Of a DNA stretch of 64,000 nucleotides, positions 49,270-61,852 are shown one piece after another. A program made the translations under genes and the position numbers. The DNA lies in contig NC_030857.1 of the NCBI RefSeq assembly GCF_000208745.1, positions 7,702,580 to 7,766,579 on the forward strand, given 5' to 3'. The number at the start of each line of letters is the position of its first letter. Position 1 is the first letter of the stretch. The DNA comes from Theobroma cacao. Taxonomy: Eukaryota; Streptophyta; Magnoliopsida; Malvales; Malvaceae. Under the pieces are notes generated by a model that was not told the origin of the DNA, ran no database searches, and saw only the letters and a program-made list of their open reading frames with translations.

Positions 49270-50067
49270 GTACTACTTGCAGTTCCTCCTTCAATGTCCA
49301 AGTTTGCCACAATGATGGCAAATATGCTTCTCTTTGTCCTTTTTGACACCTTTCTTAGGCTTTAGTTCTTTCTCATTTCGAGATTTTACCATTTTCCCTT
49401 TTTGGGCTTTCTTCTTATGTTACTTCTTATGAGCCTTTGAATAAGAAACAAAAAACAATGATCCCTTATCTTTCCTAATGGTCTTGTCTACCGTGTCTAG
49501 CATATTCAGAAGTTTGACAAGAGTGGCTTTCAATCAATTCATATGGAAGTTCAACACGAACTGACTGAAGCTGTCAAGAAGAGATTATAGAACTAAGTCT
49601 ATACTTAGCTCATGATCCATTGCTAATCCCAATTGTCCAAGTCTCTAGATGAGTCCAATCATCTTCAACACATGGGGTCTAATAGAACTGCCTTTTACCA
49701 TCTTGCATCGAAATAGTTTTTTAGAGATCTCAAATCTCTCAGTGCGCCTTTCCTTATCGAACAATTCTCTAAGGTGGAGAATCATGAATTAGACATCCAT
49801 GTGCTTATACTGCTTTTTGAGCTCAAGGGTCAGATTGGCTAGAATCACGCATGTTGCCTGATCATCGTTGTCCTTATGATGTTGATATGCTTCTTTATCC
49901 TCATCACTAGCATTTACAACAGGGATTGTTGGAATAGGAGTATCAAGGACATATGATTTCTTTTCCTGTTTCAAGACGATCTTGAGGTTCCGAAACCATT
50001 CGAGGAAGTTTGGGCCAATGAGTATATTTGCATCCAAGATGCTCCACAGTGACAAATTATTAGCCAT
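49270..50067 (-). pseudogene. Copia gag with CCHC knuckle (decayed)
   Basis: The ATG at 50,067 opens 92 codons beginning MANNLSLWSIL. It includes 'GPNFLEWFRNLKIVLKQEKK', typical of the copia gag N-terminal region (UBN2-like). A knuckle CHHCGKLGH, stop, RRNC lies at about 49,326-49,279. The frame is broken between. Gag would form the virus-like particle; this copy cannot. Confidence 0.8.
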
Positions 50068-52940
50068 GTATATAAATTATGCCAAAATAGATAAAATAAA
50101 GCAATAAGTAAATATCATGCATAAACTATTTAAAACAAGGTTTTAAATTTTTAAATAGTTCTCCCACTATTTTTTACAAGATGATAACCTTCCACATCAC
50201 CTTGAGAGATCTTGACTAGGATTCTCTTAGTGGACTAAGATCCCATCCATCTAATCATGGCCTTGAGTTTGCCCAACAAACCATGATAGATGGATTAGGT
50301 AGGTAACTGAGCTTACCAATTGTATCTCTATTCAACTCTTAGAAGAGACAACACATTGCCTAAACATATCATATATGTTTCACCTAGCCTTTGCCTCTAG
50401 TTTCGATAATAATAAAGTTTCCAAGCATCTGAATTTTATGAAACTAGTTGAGTAAGACCCGCCAATAGCTGAAACATACTCGTATAAAAATGTGGCTTTA
50501 AATGTGCTCAACAAGCCTCCGATTAAAAAAGCAGCCAGGTTATCTTGCTATATGTGAAAGGCAACTTAATCATACACAGTATGTGACTCAATATTTACCG
50601 AAGGATTTTATCCTTTTCATTTTATTAAGGTCTCACTTGATTAGCATGCATAACATTTAATATATCGCATAAAATTAAATCTATCACATACTGTTCTACT
50701 AGGATGGTTATGGACTTTACTACTCTAGTTTCCTTGAGCCATAAAAGGAAATTGGTTGGTCAAATCCTAGGGGATAGCATACATTAAGCACTTCATGCCT
50801 TAGCTTGCATCCACCTTTAGCTCTTCATGGCACCTTGGATCTCCGTCTTTAGATTTACAAAATTTCTTTCCTAATCTAATCCTATTTCTAATTACAATTG
50901 AATGTAGAAACCTCAAGTTACATTCGAGAGGAGTTAGATGAGAAGAGAATTTTACAAACCTAGAATGTAAACGATAAGGTAAGGTTCACAAACCCTATTC
51001 GAAAATATTTCCATAAATAGTAGTTTAACCAAACATCTACAATCATATTGGGTCTATAGTCCATAACCATCAACAAATATCCACAATCTAGTTATAAACA
51101 TATAAAGTAAACATGCTCAATATGATGATGATCCTGCATTTCATTTGAAAAATGTCACTCAACCATTGAGAATCATAGTTCAAATCATTTAATGCCTAGG
51201 TTTGAAAAGATTTAGTAATTTTTAAAGCATATTTTAAAAAAAATTACTTAGTAAAAGAATTGATCATATCAAGGCTTTCAGCTAGCTCAAATTATATTTG
51301 AATTAATTCTATTAGTAAGTTCTTTCTAATTAAACTTCTTTAATTAGAAACCTAAACCAATTGAGGAAACTTCCTAATTTGAGTATCTATCATAAACCAT
51401 TTTAAAGGGTTTCATGATTCAAATCACATGTCCTAAATATTTTAAGAAGGTTCTTATCCACCTTTTAATCTTGTATTATCGATTCACTAATTGTAAAGTT
51501 CTAACCATTATTAGAAGTCCTAATTTATTAGTAAATTTATCTTGATTAAAATCTATCCTAATCGGATTAGGATGTCATCTACTCAAGTTGACTTTCCATT
51601 TTAATTAAAATTATCTAATCTAATTAGATGTTGATAAATTTAAATCATAATCCCTTAATTTTGGAAGTCCTCATCAAATGAGGAAGACTTAATATTTTTG
51701 GAGATTTAATATCAATCAACTTAAAATTGATTGATTCCATCAAGGATTCAAACTCCTTGATTTTAGGCATGCATCCTTAACATTTAGGAGTCAATGATCA
51801 GCTAAGGAAAGAATCTTTCCTAATCATTGAGTGTCCAATTTCTCCAACAAACAACCTTTTTCCATAAAGCGGTTGCATCCGTGGCAATGGGAGGTGCGAC
51901 ATCCATGTGTGGCGGCACCATGCACAACCTTTGTCAAGAGTGTCATTTCACATGTGAAATACATTCTTTTAATTTAGTTAAGTGTCCAACCAATCAAAAA
52001 TTAATTCAAATTCAAAATTTTATCCTTTAATTGAACATTTCAAATGAGGATAATATTCTGAAATTTTTCAGAATTAATTTTGCAAGATAATCTTGCCATT
52101 CAAAACCGATTTCCAAGCTATAACTATTCTCTAAACTATTTTCAAATGTTCAATAATTAATAGCCTAAATCAGCTTGTTTGGCCATGAAAATTTCCAAAA
52201 ATAATCCTCATTGAACATTTTAATAAAGATAATTTTTCTGAAATTTTTCAGAATTAATCTTCAAGACTTTACTGTCAATTAAAACTGAAGTTCATGCCAA
52301 AACTGCGAGCTGGATAGATTTATATTTGCACCGATTTTCTTACTTGAAATCAGCATGTTTAGCCATGATATTTTCCAAAAATAATCCTTATTGAACATTT
52401 TAATATAGATAATTTTTTTGGAAATTTTCAGAGTTAATTTCCTAGACTTTCTTGTCAATTAAAACTGAAATTCATGTCATAACAGTGAGCTGGACTGTTT
52501 TCACTTTTTACTCCAATTTCTTGCTTAAAATTAGCCCATTTAATCATGAACATTTCATAATTTTGCTGTCCACATATCCAGCAATAAATGTGTAACAATT
52601 ACATATTTTAGCACATTAGAAGAAAAATTCAACACCTGAAACCGTGTGTGTGCTGCCTTGCAAGACAACCTCCAAAACCGTTCCTTATGGTGTCCTTTAT
52701 TCTTGTGCTTTCTTTTCACAATATAAAACACACATTAGTTAAATCTATATATGATTTAAATAAGTCAAAATAAGATTAAGAGAGGCTATAAATGTTGCTG
52801 GACAGAATTAAATAAAATAGCCAAAGCAGATTTTTGAAATATTGATTTTAACAAAATCGCACCATATCAAAATGCAAAACAACTATTTGTTAATCAAGCA
52901 TCCATTGAACATGAACAAGCACTCAAATGGCATGAAAGGG
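50068..52940 (-). other. Long noncoding leader of the copia-type element
   Basis: About 2.9 kb separate the primer site from gag, much longer than in standard copia elements. 52,040-52,560 contains three diverged copies of a unit of about 175 bp (landmark 'gataat(a/t)ttctgaaatttttcagaattaat'). No other recognisable content. Confidence 0.65.
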
Positions 52941-52952
52941 GCTCTGATACCA
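52941..52952 (-). other. Copia primer-binding site for initiator tRNA-Met
   Basis: On the minus strand it reads TGGTATCAGAGC, one base from the LTR end (CCCAACA-G-TGG). Confidence 0.9.
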
Positions 52953-52953
52953 C

Positions 52954-53900
52954 TGTTGGGTGAGGGCTGATCATGCATCAAATACAAATAAAATGTAATG
53001 AAAATAAATTTAAAAATTAAATTACGCCTCCCCCTCTTAAGATTTCTTTCATGTCAAATTTGGTACAGAATTAAATAAAAAATAAAATATATATGATCAT
53101 ATCAAGTTTAACTAAATAACAAAGGTTGATGAATCTTTTATTAAACCACCAAATCAACTTTCATAAAACATAACCACCTCAGCCCGATTGCTGCAAACCA
53201 AAACTATCCAAGGAATCCTTGTGCAGCTTCTAAAGGTGATCCACACTAATGAATTAGAAAATCCTTCTTTAAGGATTGAGATTGTTATGCCTTGACAATG
53301 TCTTAGTAAAGATGAGTTTGATAAACTTATAATCCACACAAAATTTTGGGGCTGAACACACAAAAGAAATCAAGTAAATGAAAAACTATTTTTTCTTCAC
53401 ACAAGGAGTGGCAAGGCAAAAGGAATTTCTAATGCGCCGTTCTCTTAATTTTTCAACCGTTCTCTCTCATTTTGTTTGGAGGTTATAGCAGGGTATTTAT
53501 ACCTTGGATTAATTTTAAACTCTAATTACAAAACTATTTTGTAATTACCAATTAATCGAATAATTTGATTAAACAATTTAATTAAGTCCTTAAGAAGCTC
53601 AATTAACTTAATTGTTTAATTTAATCAATTAGGCCTAGTAACTTAATTAAATAATTAATTAATTAGGCTCAACTTAATTAAACAATTTTAATCAAGTGTT
53701 TGAGAAGCTCATAACTTTTAATTTGATTAAGTCTGACTTAATCACCTCTCTCATTTTATTTTCAACATTCATTTTAGGTGTTTGATATATTAAGCTTCTA
53801 ACATGTTGGCAATGAACTCAAAATATAATTTTTAAATTAAACTTAGAATTAGATAAATTTAAACTATTTTAAATTTATCATTAATCAAGTCAACTATTTA
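52954..53900 (-). repeat. Copia-type element 5' LTR
   Basis: Partner of 46,256-47,182, moderately diverged by many substitutions and small indels, so an older insertion than the LARD. The outer end after 53,900 could not be defined. Confidence 0.75.
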
Positions 53901-56900
53901 TATTCTGTTAGAATATTCATTTTTGTTTATTTTAGTCCTCCTCTGTATTAAGTGGTTTATACTTATCCATAACTCCATAAGAATCTTGCATCAGCCTCAG
54001 TAATCATTTTTTACAAATGTTTGCTGGGAAAAAGAAATCCAACATCTTTGTTTGGTGCATCTGTTATCGTGTGTTGTAATTTGATGGGGCTATGGCGGTA
54101 GAAATTGATCTCAGCTGAGATATTAAAATTGGAATTAAGGAGTTCCAAGGAAATGACTACTGATATAAGAAACTACTTACTTTATAATCGTAAAGCAATA
54201 AATCTTAACTGGGAAAATCTTTTTAAAACAAGTTATAGAACATGTTAAAGAAGAAATTCACCCAAAAAATTAGACCCTTACACCTTTAACATTATTATAT
54301 TTTATAAAACCCAAATCCTCTATTTTCATTTTTCGTCTCAACTCTCGTAAATTGTCACGAATATATTTTCAATTATGTTTTTAATACATATTTGGTTTTA
54401 ATTTTTTTCGTTTCTTTTTTCCTCATATTTTCCCCTCTTTTTCTATTGGTAGATGGTCACTCATTCATGTTACAAGTCTTATAAAAGAAAATTTGGTTTC
54501 TCATACATGTTATAAGTCTTAGAAAAGAAAATTTTAAAAGACAGAATTTAATTTAATTTGCTACACAATAATTTGTGAAACAGCTACCAAATTGCAAAAC
54601 TTTGAATTTCAGAATACAACTAAGAATAGGCTTTAACAATTAAGAGAATGCTAACAAAGATTAGAAAAATTTTGTCATAGCACAGGCATGGTAAAGAAAC
54701 AAAATTCTAATGTTGGGACAGATGATGGGAAAGAAATAATATTAAATCATGATGTGCCAAAGGGCCGAATGAACGGGCCAAGACATCCTTTCCTTGACAT
54801 ATCGCCATCGAGCTGTCACGTTAATAGAAGTAACGTAACAGTACCCCATTCGTCCTCATCACGACTAAAATTAGAACAAAAGAAACATCTTCACCACATA
54901 ACCACAAGGAAATTTCAACGAAAAATCTTGCATTATTTCTTCTTCCTACTTCCACCAGATCCTTTAAACTTCGTCGGCCCTACGATATATTAAATTCTTT
55001 TTCATTAGAATTTTAGCCATTTTCAATTCTAGATTACCGCTCAAGCCAAATGTTAAACATTAAATTGGTCCCCACGTGTGGCTGCCACAACGTCGACACG
55101 TTATGTGTTTTTTTCTTTCTTCCTTTTATTTTCCAAGTCTGTTTTTAGTCTTCCTGGAAAATTTGAGGGCAGCGTGAATAATTGATGTTATTTCTTGATC
55201 AGCAAAAGCAAAACAATAACCAAACTAAGGGCAAAGGGGTCTTGTTGTGGTAGACTTGTATTGATAAATAATCTCATGGGTCAACACCTAGGAATTTCTT
55301 GGTAGCGACTGCCTTTCTTTCGTGTTTTGAGCCACCAGTTTCGTTTTTTTGTTTTGTCCATTAACTTGTACATCTGTTTGGGGCTCGGATTCACCTATGG
55401 CACCGCCCGATTAAGACACATCAAGCTAGCTATGTGTATAATGCTACCTAAGAAACTAAATACCGCTAGTTATACAAGTTAGAATAAAGTTGGGTTGACA
55501 TGCATGAACATAGCTAGTTATGTAAATATTGAAAGTTACGAATTTTATCAGTTGGAAAAATGTTCAATCACAGAAACTTCTTTCAATTGACAAATTCCTT
55601 CGTCTTAATTTATATAAATATTAGATTCGACCCTTTACAATGACATATTTTTGACGCTCTCTTCTTTTCTTTGGTTTTTTTGTTTATGAAAAGTTAAAGA
55701 GTCCAGAGTTATTAGAATCTTAAAATTTTACCCTTGATTAAAAAGGTACTAATAATCAATTAATCTTATTGTATGAGATTTCTTTTATGAAACATTTATT
55801 AGATTTACTTTGGGCTATTATAGTGTTGATTGTGCTTATGATTTGCATATTCTAGGGTTGATTAGGCGCATAATTAACATCATAATTAGCAATTTGAATC
55901 AACGTGTGAATAATTATATGCGTATAATTAGGTGTTTGAAACTCAAGGAAAACATAAAGGTGATTCCATAGACATAGCACATCAAATACAGGTAACTACA
56001 TCATATTTTTTGACACAGCTGATGACTTAGCTGTGAACCAAAGTAGGGTCGATTGATTGATTGTTTTTTTAGCAATTTTGTTTTTTAAAAAAAGGGGAAA
56101 TTAAAGTCGGGTTGATTGTTTCTTATTGGAAGAATTATAAAGGTAAAAGCATTCCTATATATTTCCCAACATAGATGGTTTAATAAAGTAGAACTATTTT
56201 CCAAGTTTTCTTTTCCCCCTTTTTGTTTTTGCCTTTGGGTAAGGTGAAAGGAAGATGATCATGGATCACATCACATGGCTTGCATAAAAAGTGGTGATTT
56301 CAGGGACAGATGAACATCAATTATTGAGTGGGTTTCATTCATCAAAAAGGAAACAAAAATGAAGAAATGACAGCTAAAAACAAATATGACAAAGATATCA
56401 TAAAAGTAGTGATCTGTTTAATCCTAAAACTATATATAATGCAAAAATAGCTTGGTCATGACTATATAGATATTGACCTTGTATCTTAAGGTTTGTACAT
56501 TATTATTATTATTATTATTAATGGACCTTCAAGAATGAATAGTTAATAAAGTATCCAACGACATTATAGTGGTATGGTCACGAGGACCCTCACCTAATTT
56601 TTCTTTTTTTTATTCCTTTTTGTCTTTTTGATTAATCTAAATCAACTAGCTAGCGCAGGTATTGTGGTAATTTAAACAAAGCGCATATAAAGTTATAACG
56701 GTCTAATTCCACTTTATGTTGAATTTGTTCAATTGTTAATAGATTTGTTTATTTTTTATGTGAAATTAATACTTCATTTATTGTGATTATAATTCTTACT
56801 TGTTTTTACCATACTACAATATCCCTTTTTTCTTTTTTACTAGGAACGTATATTAAATGTATCAATTAAATGTAATGGGAAATTATTGTTACATGATATC

Positions 56901-58618
56901 AAAAAATAAAATAAAATAAATAAACCGTGTAGGTAAAAGTTCAAATAACAGAAGTAACTAAATTTTGACAGTGGAAAGGTCTACCCCTGACAGCAAATGC
57001 ACCTCATGTTTCTCTCATCCAACAATATTAAGAGTTCTTAAAGTTAACATTTGTTTGTTGTGACATCTCCCTTGAGTGAATCAAAAAACAAAAACTTCCT
57101 CCCTATGTATAGTTTTTGGATTATAGGCAATTAAAGAGCCTGAATCTGGTTAATCAAACCATAGAATAAATAGAATCTTTTATTTATTTGATAATAAAGT
57201 TGGGGAAGGCGATTCAAATTTTGAGCATCTTTTAAAAGAAAAATGGAAGTGAGCTTAACAATTTTTTGGACAAATATATGAAAAATTCAAATATCATAAG
57301 TAAAGGGGTCATATATATATTCTCTTTAACTCTTTTTATGTCAAATAAAACAAAAAAGTGGTCGCCTCATAGATAGTGCCATAACTTTTCTATATTGCAA
57401 CCAGAACTTTGCATTACGCTCCTCACAATAATGACTTTGGCTGCTACAATACTTTGCATTTAAGCATTACTTTTGTAATTTTATGTTAATTGCATGATTT
57501 AATAGAATTTGATTCCACAAACCTGACTATGTATATGGTTTATCCCAAATAAACTAAAAAAAAAAAGAACCATCAATGGTGAAATAGTTCACTTGGTTTC
57601 TGTCATTGAAAAGGTATAGCCAATTAGTAAAATGATGGCAAGACTGCAGGTGAAGGTTGCGCAGCTTATACGGTACTAAAATAATAATAGTAACGAGTTT
57701 ACCTACTCTTTCCAAGCAATGTTGTCCAACACTCTGGATTTGATTGCTTAAGTAATCACATTCTCTTACAGCCATCATCTGCAAAAGGATCCAAAGATTT
57801 TTTTTTTTTCTTTTTTAAAAGTACACCCAAGGAAAAGCTTATTTAAGTTAATAAAGTGGGAGTCAAGCCTCTCCCTTTACAAAAGATATCCCAAACGTGT
57901 CAAGGCTAAAGCCTTCCATTTCTAATTACAGAAACCAATTAAATCACCAAATTGGTGACAAACACCACCAATCACTGAAAAACGGGAGTGGGTCGAGGCT
58001 TAATCAAACCAAATGATTACCCAAAGGTCCGGCAATGAAGAACAAAAACTTAATATATTCTCGGTTATGATTATGTCAATATCTTTTTTAATGTAAAATT
58101 CTTGTTTACATGTATCTTTCTAATTGTAAAATTATAGTAAATTTTAATTCAGAATTCAAGTGATTTAAATAGAAAATATAAATTTATAATACGCCTATAC
58201 TTTGTCTTTTATCAATGTTCTCTATCACCAAATTAAACAAATCAAAGGGTGGTGCCTTTCTTTATTTAATTATGAGAAGGATAATATCACCAAAACATAA
58301 TTCATTAAGTATCAAAGATAATATATTTACCTGATAGTGAACCTGTTAGATACGTTGCCAAGATAGAGCCAAAAAGTCAAAACATGAAAACAGGGAGGTG
58401 GGGGGACAAGCTGGGTGTTTTTAAATCCACATAAAAAGAAAACAAAGGCAAAATCTCCTCGAAAGACAAAAAAAAAAAAAAAATGAGAAATGGATGGCCC
58501 TCTAGAATTTCTTGACTTTTCTGAGCCCAAACCCCCAAGCCCCCATGCCATGCCCTGAGAGCTTTCCCCCATTTAAACCTGTTTGTTAAAAGATGATGAC
58601 AAAGTGACGAAAAGAGTG
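53901..58618. other. Low-repeat intergenic DNA
   Basis: The transposon signal ends here. 54,688-54,993 is open for 101 codons on the plus strand, but the peptide is compositionally odd and unrecognised, so I do not call it. A G-box CACGTG at 55,073-55,078 sits among other ACGT cores. No gene, RNA or element is supported. The last few hundred bases probably hold the promoter of the next gene. Confidence 0.5.
56500..56520. repeat. ATT trinucleotide microsatellite
   Basis: About seven consecutive ATT units. Confidence 0.95.
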
Positions 58619-58718
58619 GGTGAAGATAATCCCTCCGCACCCACCCTCTCTTAAACAAGCCTCAATCACGCCCCTGCCTCTCCCTTTGCCTTCCCCCCAA
58701 TTTTCCTCCCCAAAAAAC

Positions 58719-60740
58719 ATGCTTGATCCTGGCGCAAAACTGCCCAGATCTCATGTCCCTTTGTCGGACCACATGGGAAGGAGATTGAGTGACAGTTATG
58801 ACAGTTATGATTCTAGAGTCCAGAAGACAGCTCAAAACTATGCAAATTGTAGGAGTTGCAACAGCATGGGGGGGAGGTTCCCTGCTGAAACTTCCGTGAT
58901 GGAAGATGAGTCTGGGATATCCACTCCTCCTTTGTGGAGTACTAGTCCTTCCAGGAGTCCTCCGCATCGACAAAACATTAATTATCGATGCCTATCACCA
59001 TCATCGAAAGCTCAAGCTATAGCTAGAGGCCAAAGGGAGCTTATGGAAATGGTTAGTAGAATGCCTGAGTCCTGTTATGAACTTTCCTTGAAAGATCTAG
59101 TGGAGCATCAGCCTGTGGTTGTTGAACCAAAACAGGAGAGTTTTGCTGAAGGGAGAGGTGTGATCAATGAAGATACATACATGAAAGAGAAGGAGATGAA
59201 GAAGAAGAAGAAGCAGAACAATCAGAAACCGCAAATTATTAGGAGTGGGAGCATAGATAATGGAGGGTTTCTTCTGAAAATGGTGTTTCCAATTTCCTTG
59301 AGGTCTAAGAAAAAGAAGAAGATAAAGAATGATTCTGCTACAAATCACAATTCTAAAGTTTCTCCAAAGCCAACAGTGTCAGATGCATCTGCTAAGAATG
59401 TAGATAAGGAGTGGTGGAAGAAGAGATCGGGGTCAAGTGAGAGTGAGAGTGGTAGATCGACTATAAATAGTGGAAGCACCAAAAGCAGCGGCAGTAGCAG
59501 CAGCAGCAGTAGCTGCAGGAGCATTAGCAATAGCAGCAGCAGGTATGTGATAGCTGAAACGTTTTGGTGATCTTTGTGCTTCCATACCATTGGGTATTCA
59601 CCAAAGTTTTCAAGTTAAACTTGTTGGATTTTAGGGGAAGATCTAGGAATCAATGTTTGGAGTAATGGAGGCCGAACAAAAGGAAAATGAAATTTGAATG
59701 AAAAGATTAAGGATTAAATTTTCATTTCAATAATTAGTACTAAGCTCAATATGTTGTTTACCATAAAACTAGCTGGGAATTTGCTAAACTTTAGGCAGAA
59801 GATTTAATTATTTCATCAATTTAGAGAAAGGTTTACATTGGGAAGCAGAGGACTCTGTTCTGTGGATGCTGAGATGCAGAGTCATTGACCCTATTCTACT
59901 GATTACGTGTAGCAAGTAATATTAAATTTCTTTTTGAAAATTCTAGAATAGGTATATAGATGAAAATTTCATCTGCCGAGATTTTCCACCTCACGGCCTC
60001 CTATCATAGTCAAAGTCTCTTCTAGAAAAAAGAGGGAAGCAAAAGGAGATAAAATCACATACAACAACGTACATTTTTTATTTCAAACAAGTCTGCAGCC
60101 TTTTCCTTTACTTTTGCTTGACATATTCGTTTGCAGCTAAAATAGTTTGCTTTGCATCCAAGAACCCTTTTTTCTTATATAACAATTAGGTAAAGGTAAG
60201 AGATTCAAATTTCAAACTAGACACCTCCATTTTGAAGGTGAGGTATTGCTACTATCAGCAAGTAATGCTTAAGCCAAAGAGTCAAAAGCTACTGTGAATT
60301 AAGATTAACAAATTAGGGGGATAATGGCTTGCTGCATTTGTACAATTTATTAGGATAAATGAACTTTCATGAAAGTTTACCTATATTTTCACTAATGTTA
60401 TGAGCAGCTATGAATAATGATTAACTGAGATAGGCTTAATTAACAATATTGGGCATATCAATTGGCACTGTTCCAGTTGCTTAGAAACTTGCTTCACCGG
60501 TTGAACAGCTTAGGTTACACTAGATTGTTCGTTACTTAGCTCAATGCGGGATTCAGCAGTAAACCCAGAATTCCAGCTATAACAACTACATAGATTACTG
60601 TATCTGAACTTGAGATTGCAGCAAAGTTGAAATGGGCACTGTTTGTCAGCTGTGTAACATTTTGTTGTGTGCAATGCAGGCTTGGGAGGAGCGGTTGCTT
60701 GGCTTTCATCTCCTCTATGAGAAGCAAAGCATCGCGATAA
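58719..60740 (+). CDS. Uncharacterised plant protein, Lys- and Ser-rich, two exons
   Basis: Exon 1 is 58719-59542 and exon 2 is 60680-60740, with a GT-AG intron of 1,137 bases, joining in frame to 294 residues. Without splicing, the frame would stop at 59,570 in a short odd tail. The spliced end RSGCLAFISSMRSKASR is more protein-like. An upstream in-frame ATG at 58,620 would add 33 Pro-rich residues. Residues 93-130 form a conserved-looking block (KAQAIARGQRELMEMVSRMP, then ELSLKDLVE). A second block spans 175-194 (IRSGSIDNGGFLLKMVFPIS). Lys-rich tracts at 156-165 and 197-203 resemble nuclear-targeting signals, and 238-275 is Ser-rich. I recall dicot hypothetical proteins of this layout but no function. 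There are no transmembrane segments or enzyme motifs. Confidence 0.7.
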
Positions 60741-61772
60741 AAGGGGAGCCTTGAGCCTTTAGCCTTGTTTGAAAATGGAGTGCAATGTGTAATTATCTTT
60801 CCAATAATGTCGATGTTTAGGGTACAGGGAATTGTCACAGCAGAGAGGTGCAGCTAAGCCTGTGTATAATATTCAGAGATTCTAATTAAAGAGTGCTTTC
60901 TTTCTTTCTTTTTTTGTTTTCCCACTTATATTGAGAGATGGGTCATGATTTTGGATCCCAAGATGCTGCAGCTGGCCTGAGGTTTGTTTGAAATGAGCAC
61001 GAGTGATTACACAGCAGTGCCAAGATGAACAAGCAGTCTGTGAATGAAATCTCTTAGCATAGCAATCACATTTAAACTATATTTTCTACATATTCTTTGT
61101 GTGTGAGAAATTGAAAACTTTTTCCCTTTTCTCTAATCATACTCAAGGGACATCATGTTTCTCATTTCGACTATAGACGTCACCTTGGTGTGTGGAGGAA
61201 ATCTTCATAGGCATATGGGCTGAATATGGTGTTAGGGACATGTTCTGCTGACATATCTATGCAAAGCTTTTCTCAATTATCTTTGGGTTCCAACTTTCAG
61301 CAGCTTTGCAAAGTGGCCGATCAAACTTGTACTCTTATTCCAATAAGTGGAATCCTATGCCTTATATTGATCCCAAATTGCTTCATGTAAAAGGAAATCA
61401 AATGCTACTACCATATGACACTTTATTTTAGCATTTGAGGATCCCCGATGTACAAGAACTTGAATATAAAACTTGCACAGTTAAATCTTATCTAAGTTAG
61501 TGGTTGGTTTAAACATTAAGTTCATTCTTTTGCTAACAATTTAATCTGTAAATGTATAGGTTTTTTTTATGAATAATTAAAAAAATGAACATAAATGTAA
61601 AAATGATTAGTAATGTCCTTTTATATATATATATATATATATATATTTCTACATAGGTATATTATGATGTACAATTAAAGAGGCGTCCTTTACGCTTTAC
61701 CATGGAAAAAATAAAAGATCCCCAAACCATGGTCAAGAATCATCTAATAGGCACCAAATCGAAACCCAACTG
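60741..61772. other. Intergenic DNA between two plus-strand genes
   Basis: The first few hundred bases are probably the 3' untranslated region of the upstream gene. An AT microsatellite lies at about 61,623-61,648. No other gene seen. Confidence 0.6.
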
Positions 61773-61780
61773 TATAAATA
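61773..61780 (+). promoter_or_regulatory. TATA box of the PPR gene
   Basis: TATAAATA lies only 10 bases before the ATG at 61,790 and 73 before the ATG at 61,853. Transcription usually starts about 30 bases after a TATA box, so the first ATG would lie outside the transcript. This favours 61,853 as the start. Confidence 0.6.
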
Positions 61781-61852
61781 GTTGAACGTATGATTTTTGC
61801 TACCACGATACAAAAAAACCTCCAAGTCAAATCCTCTGGTTTTTGCATTTGC

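Larger units (their letters stand above)
46256..53900 (-). mobile_element. Copia-type LTR element with gag but no recognised pol
   Basis: Direct repeats 46,256-47,182 and 52,954-53,900 share the TGTTGGGTGA start (plus strand) and long blocks in order. An initiator-Met primer site adjoins the right repeat, so the element runs on the minus strand. Gag lies at 49,270-50,067 after a leader of about 2.9 kb. The 2 kb after gag shows no integrase or reverse transcriptase. It may be a gag-only derivative or a heavily deleted element. Flanking target duplications and the outer LTR ends were not resolved. Confidence 0.75.

Noticed and set aside
54688..54993. 101-codon plus-strand frame
   Set aside because: It is isolated, compositionally odd and unrecognised, with no clear promoter. 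It could be a short exon, but that cannot be supported.
57554..57784. 76-codon minus-strand frame
   Set aside because: It ends in a T-run artefact, with no domain and no splice context.
59345..59590. Leu-rich minus-strand frame
   Set aside because: It is antisense of the Ser-rich AGC-repeat coding region.
60536..60838. 100-codon minus-strand frame
   Set aside because: It lies antisense to the short second exon; the plus-strand splice reading is more coherent.
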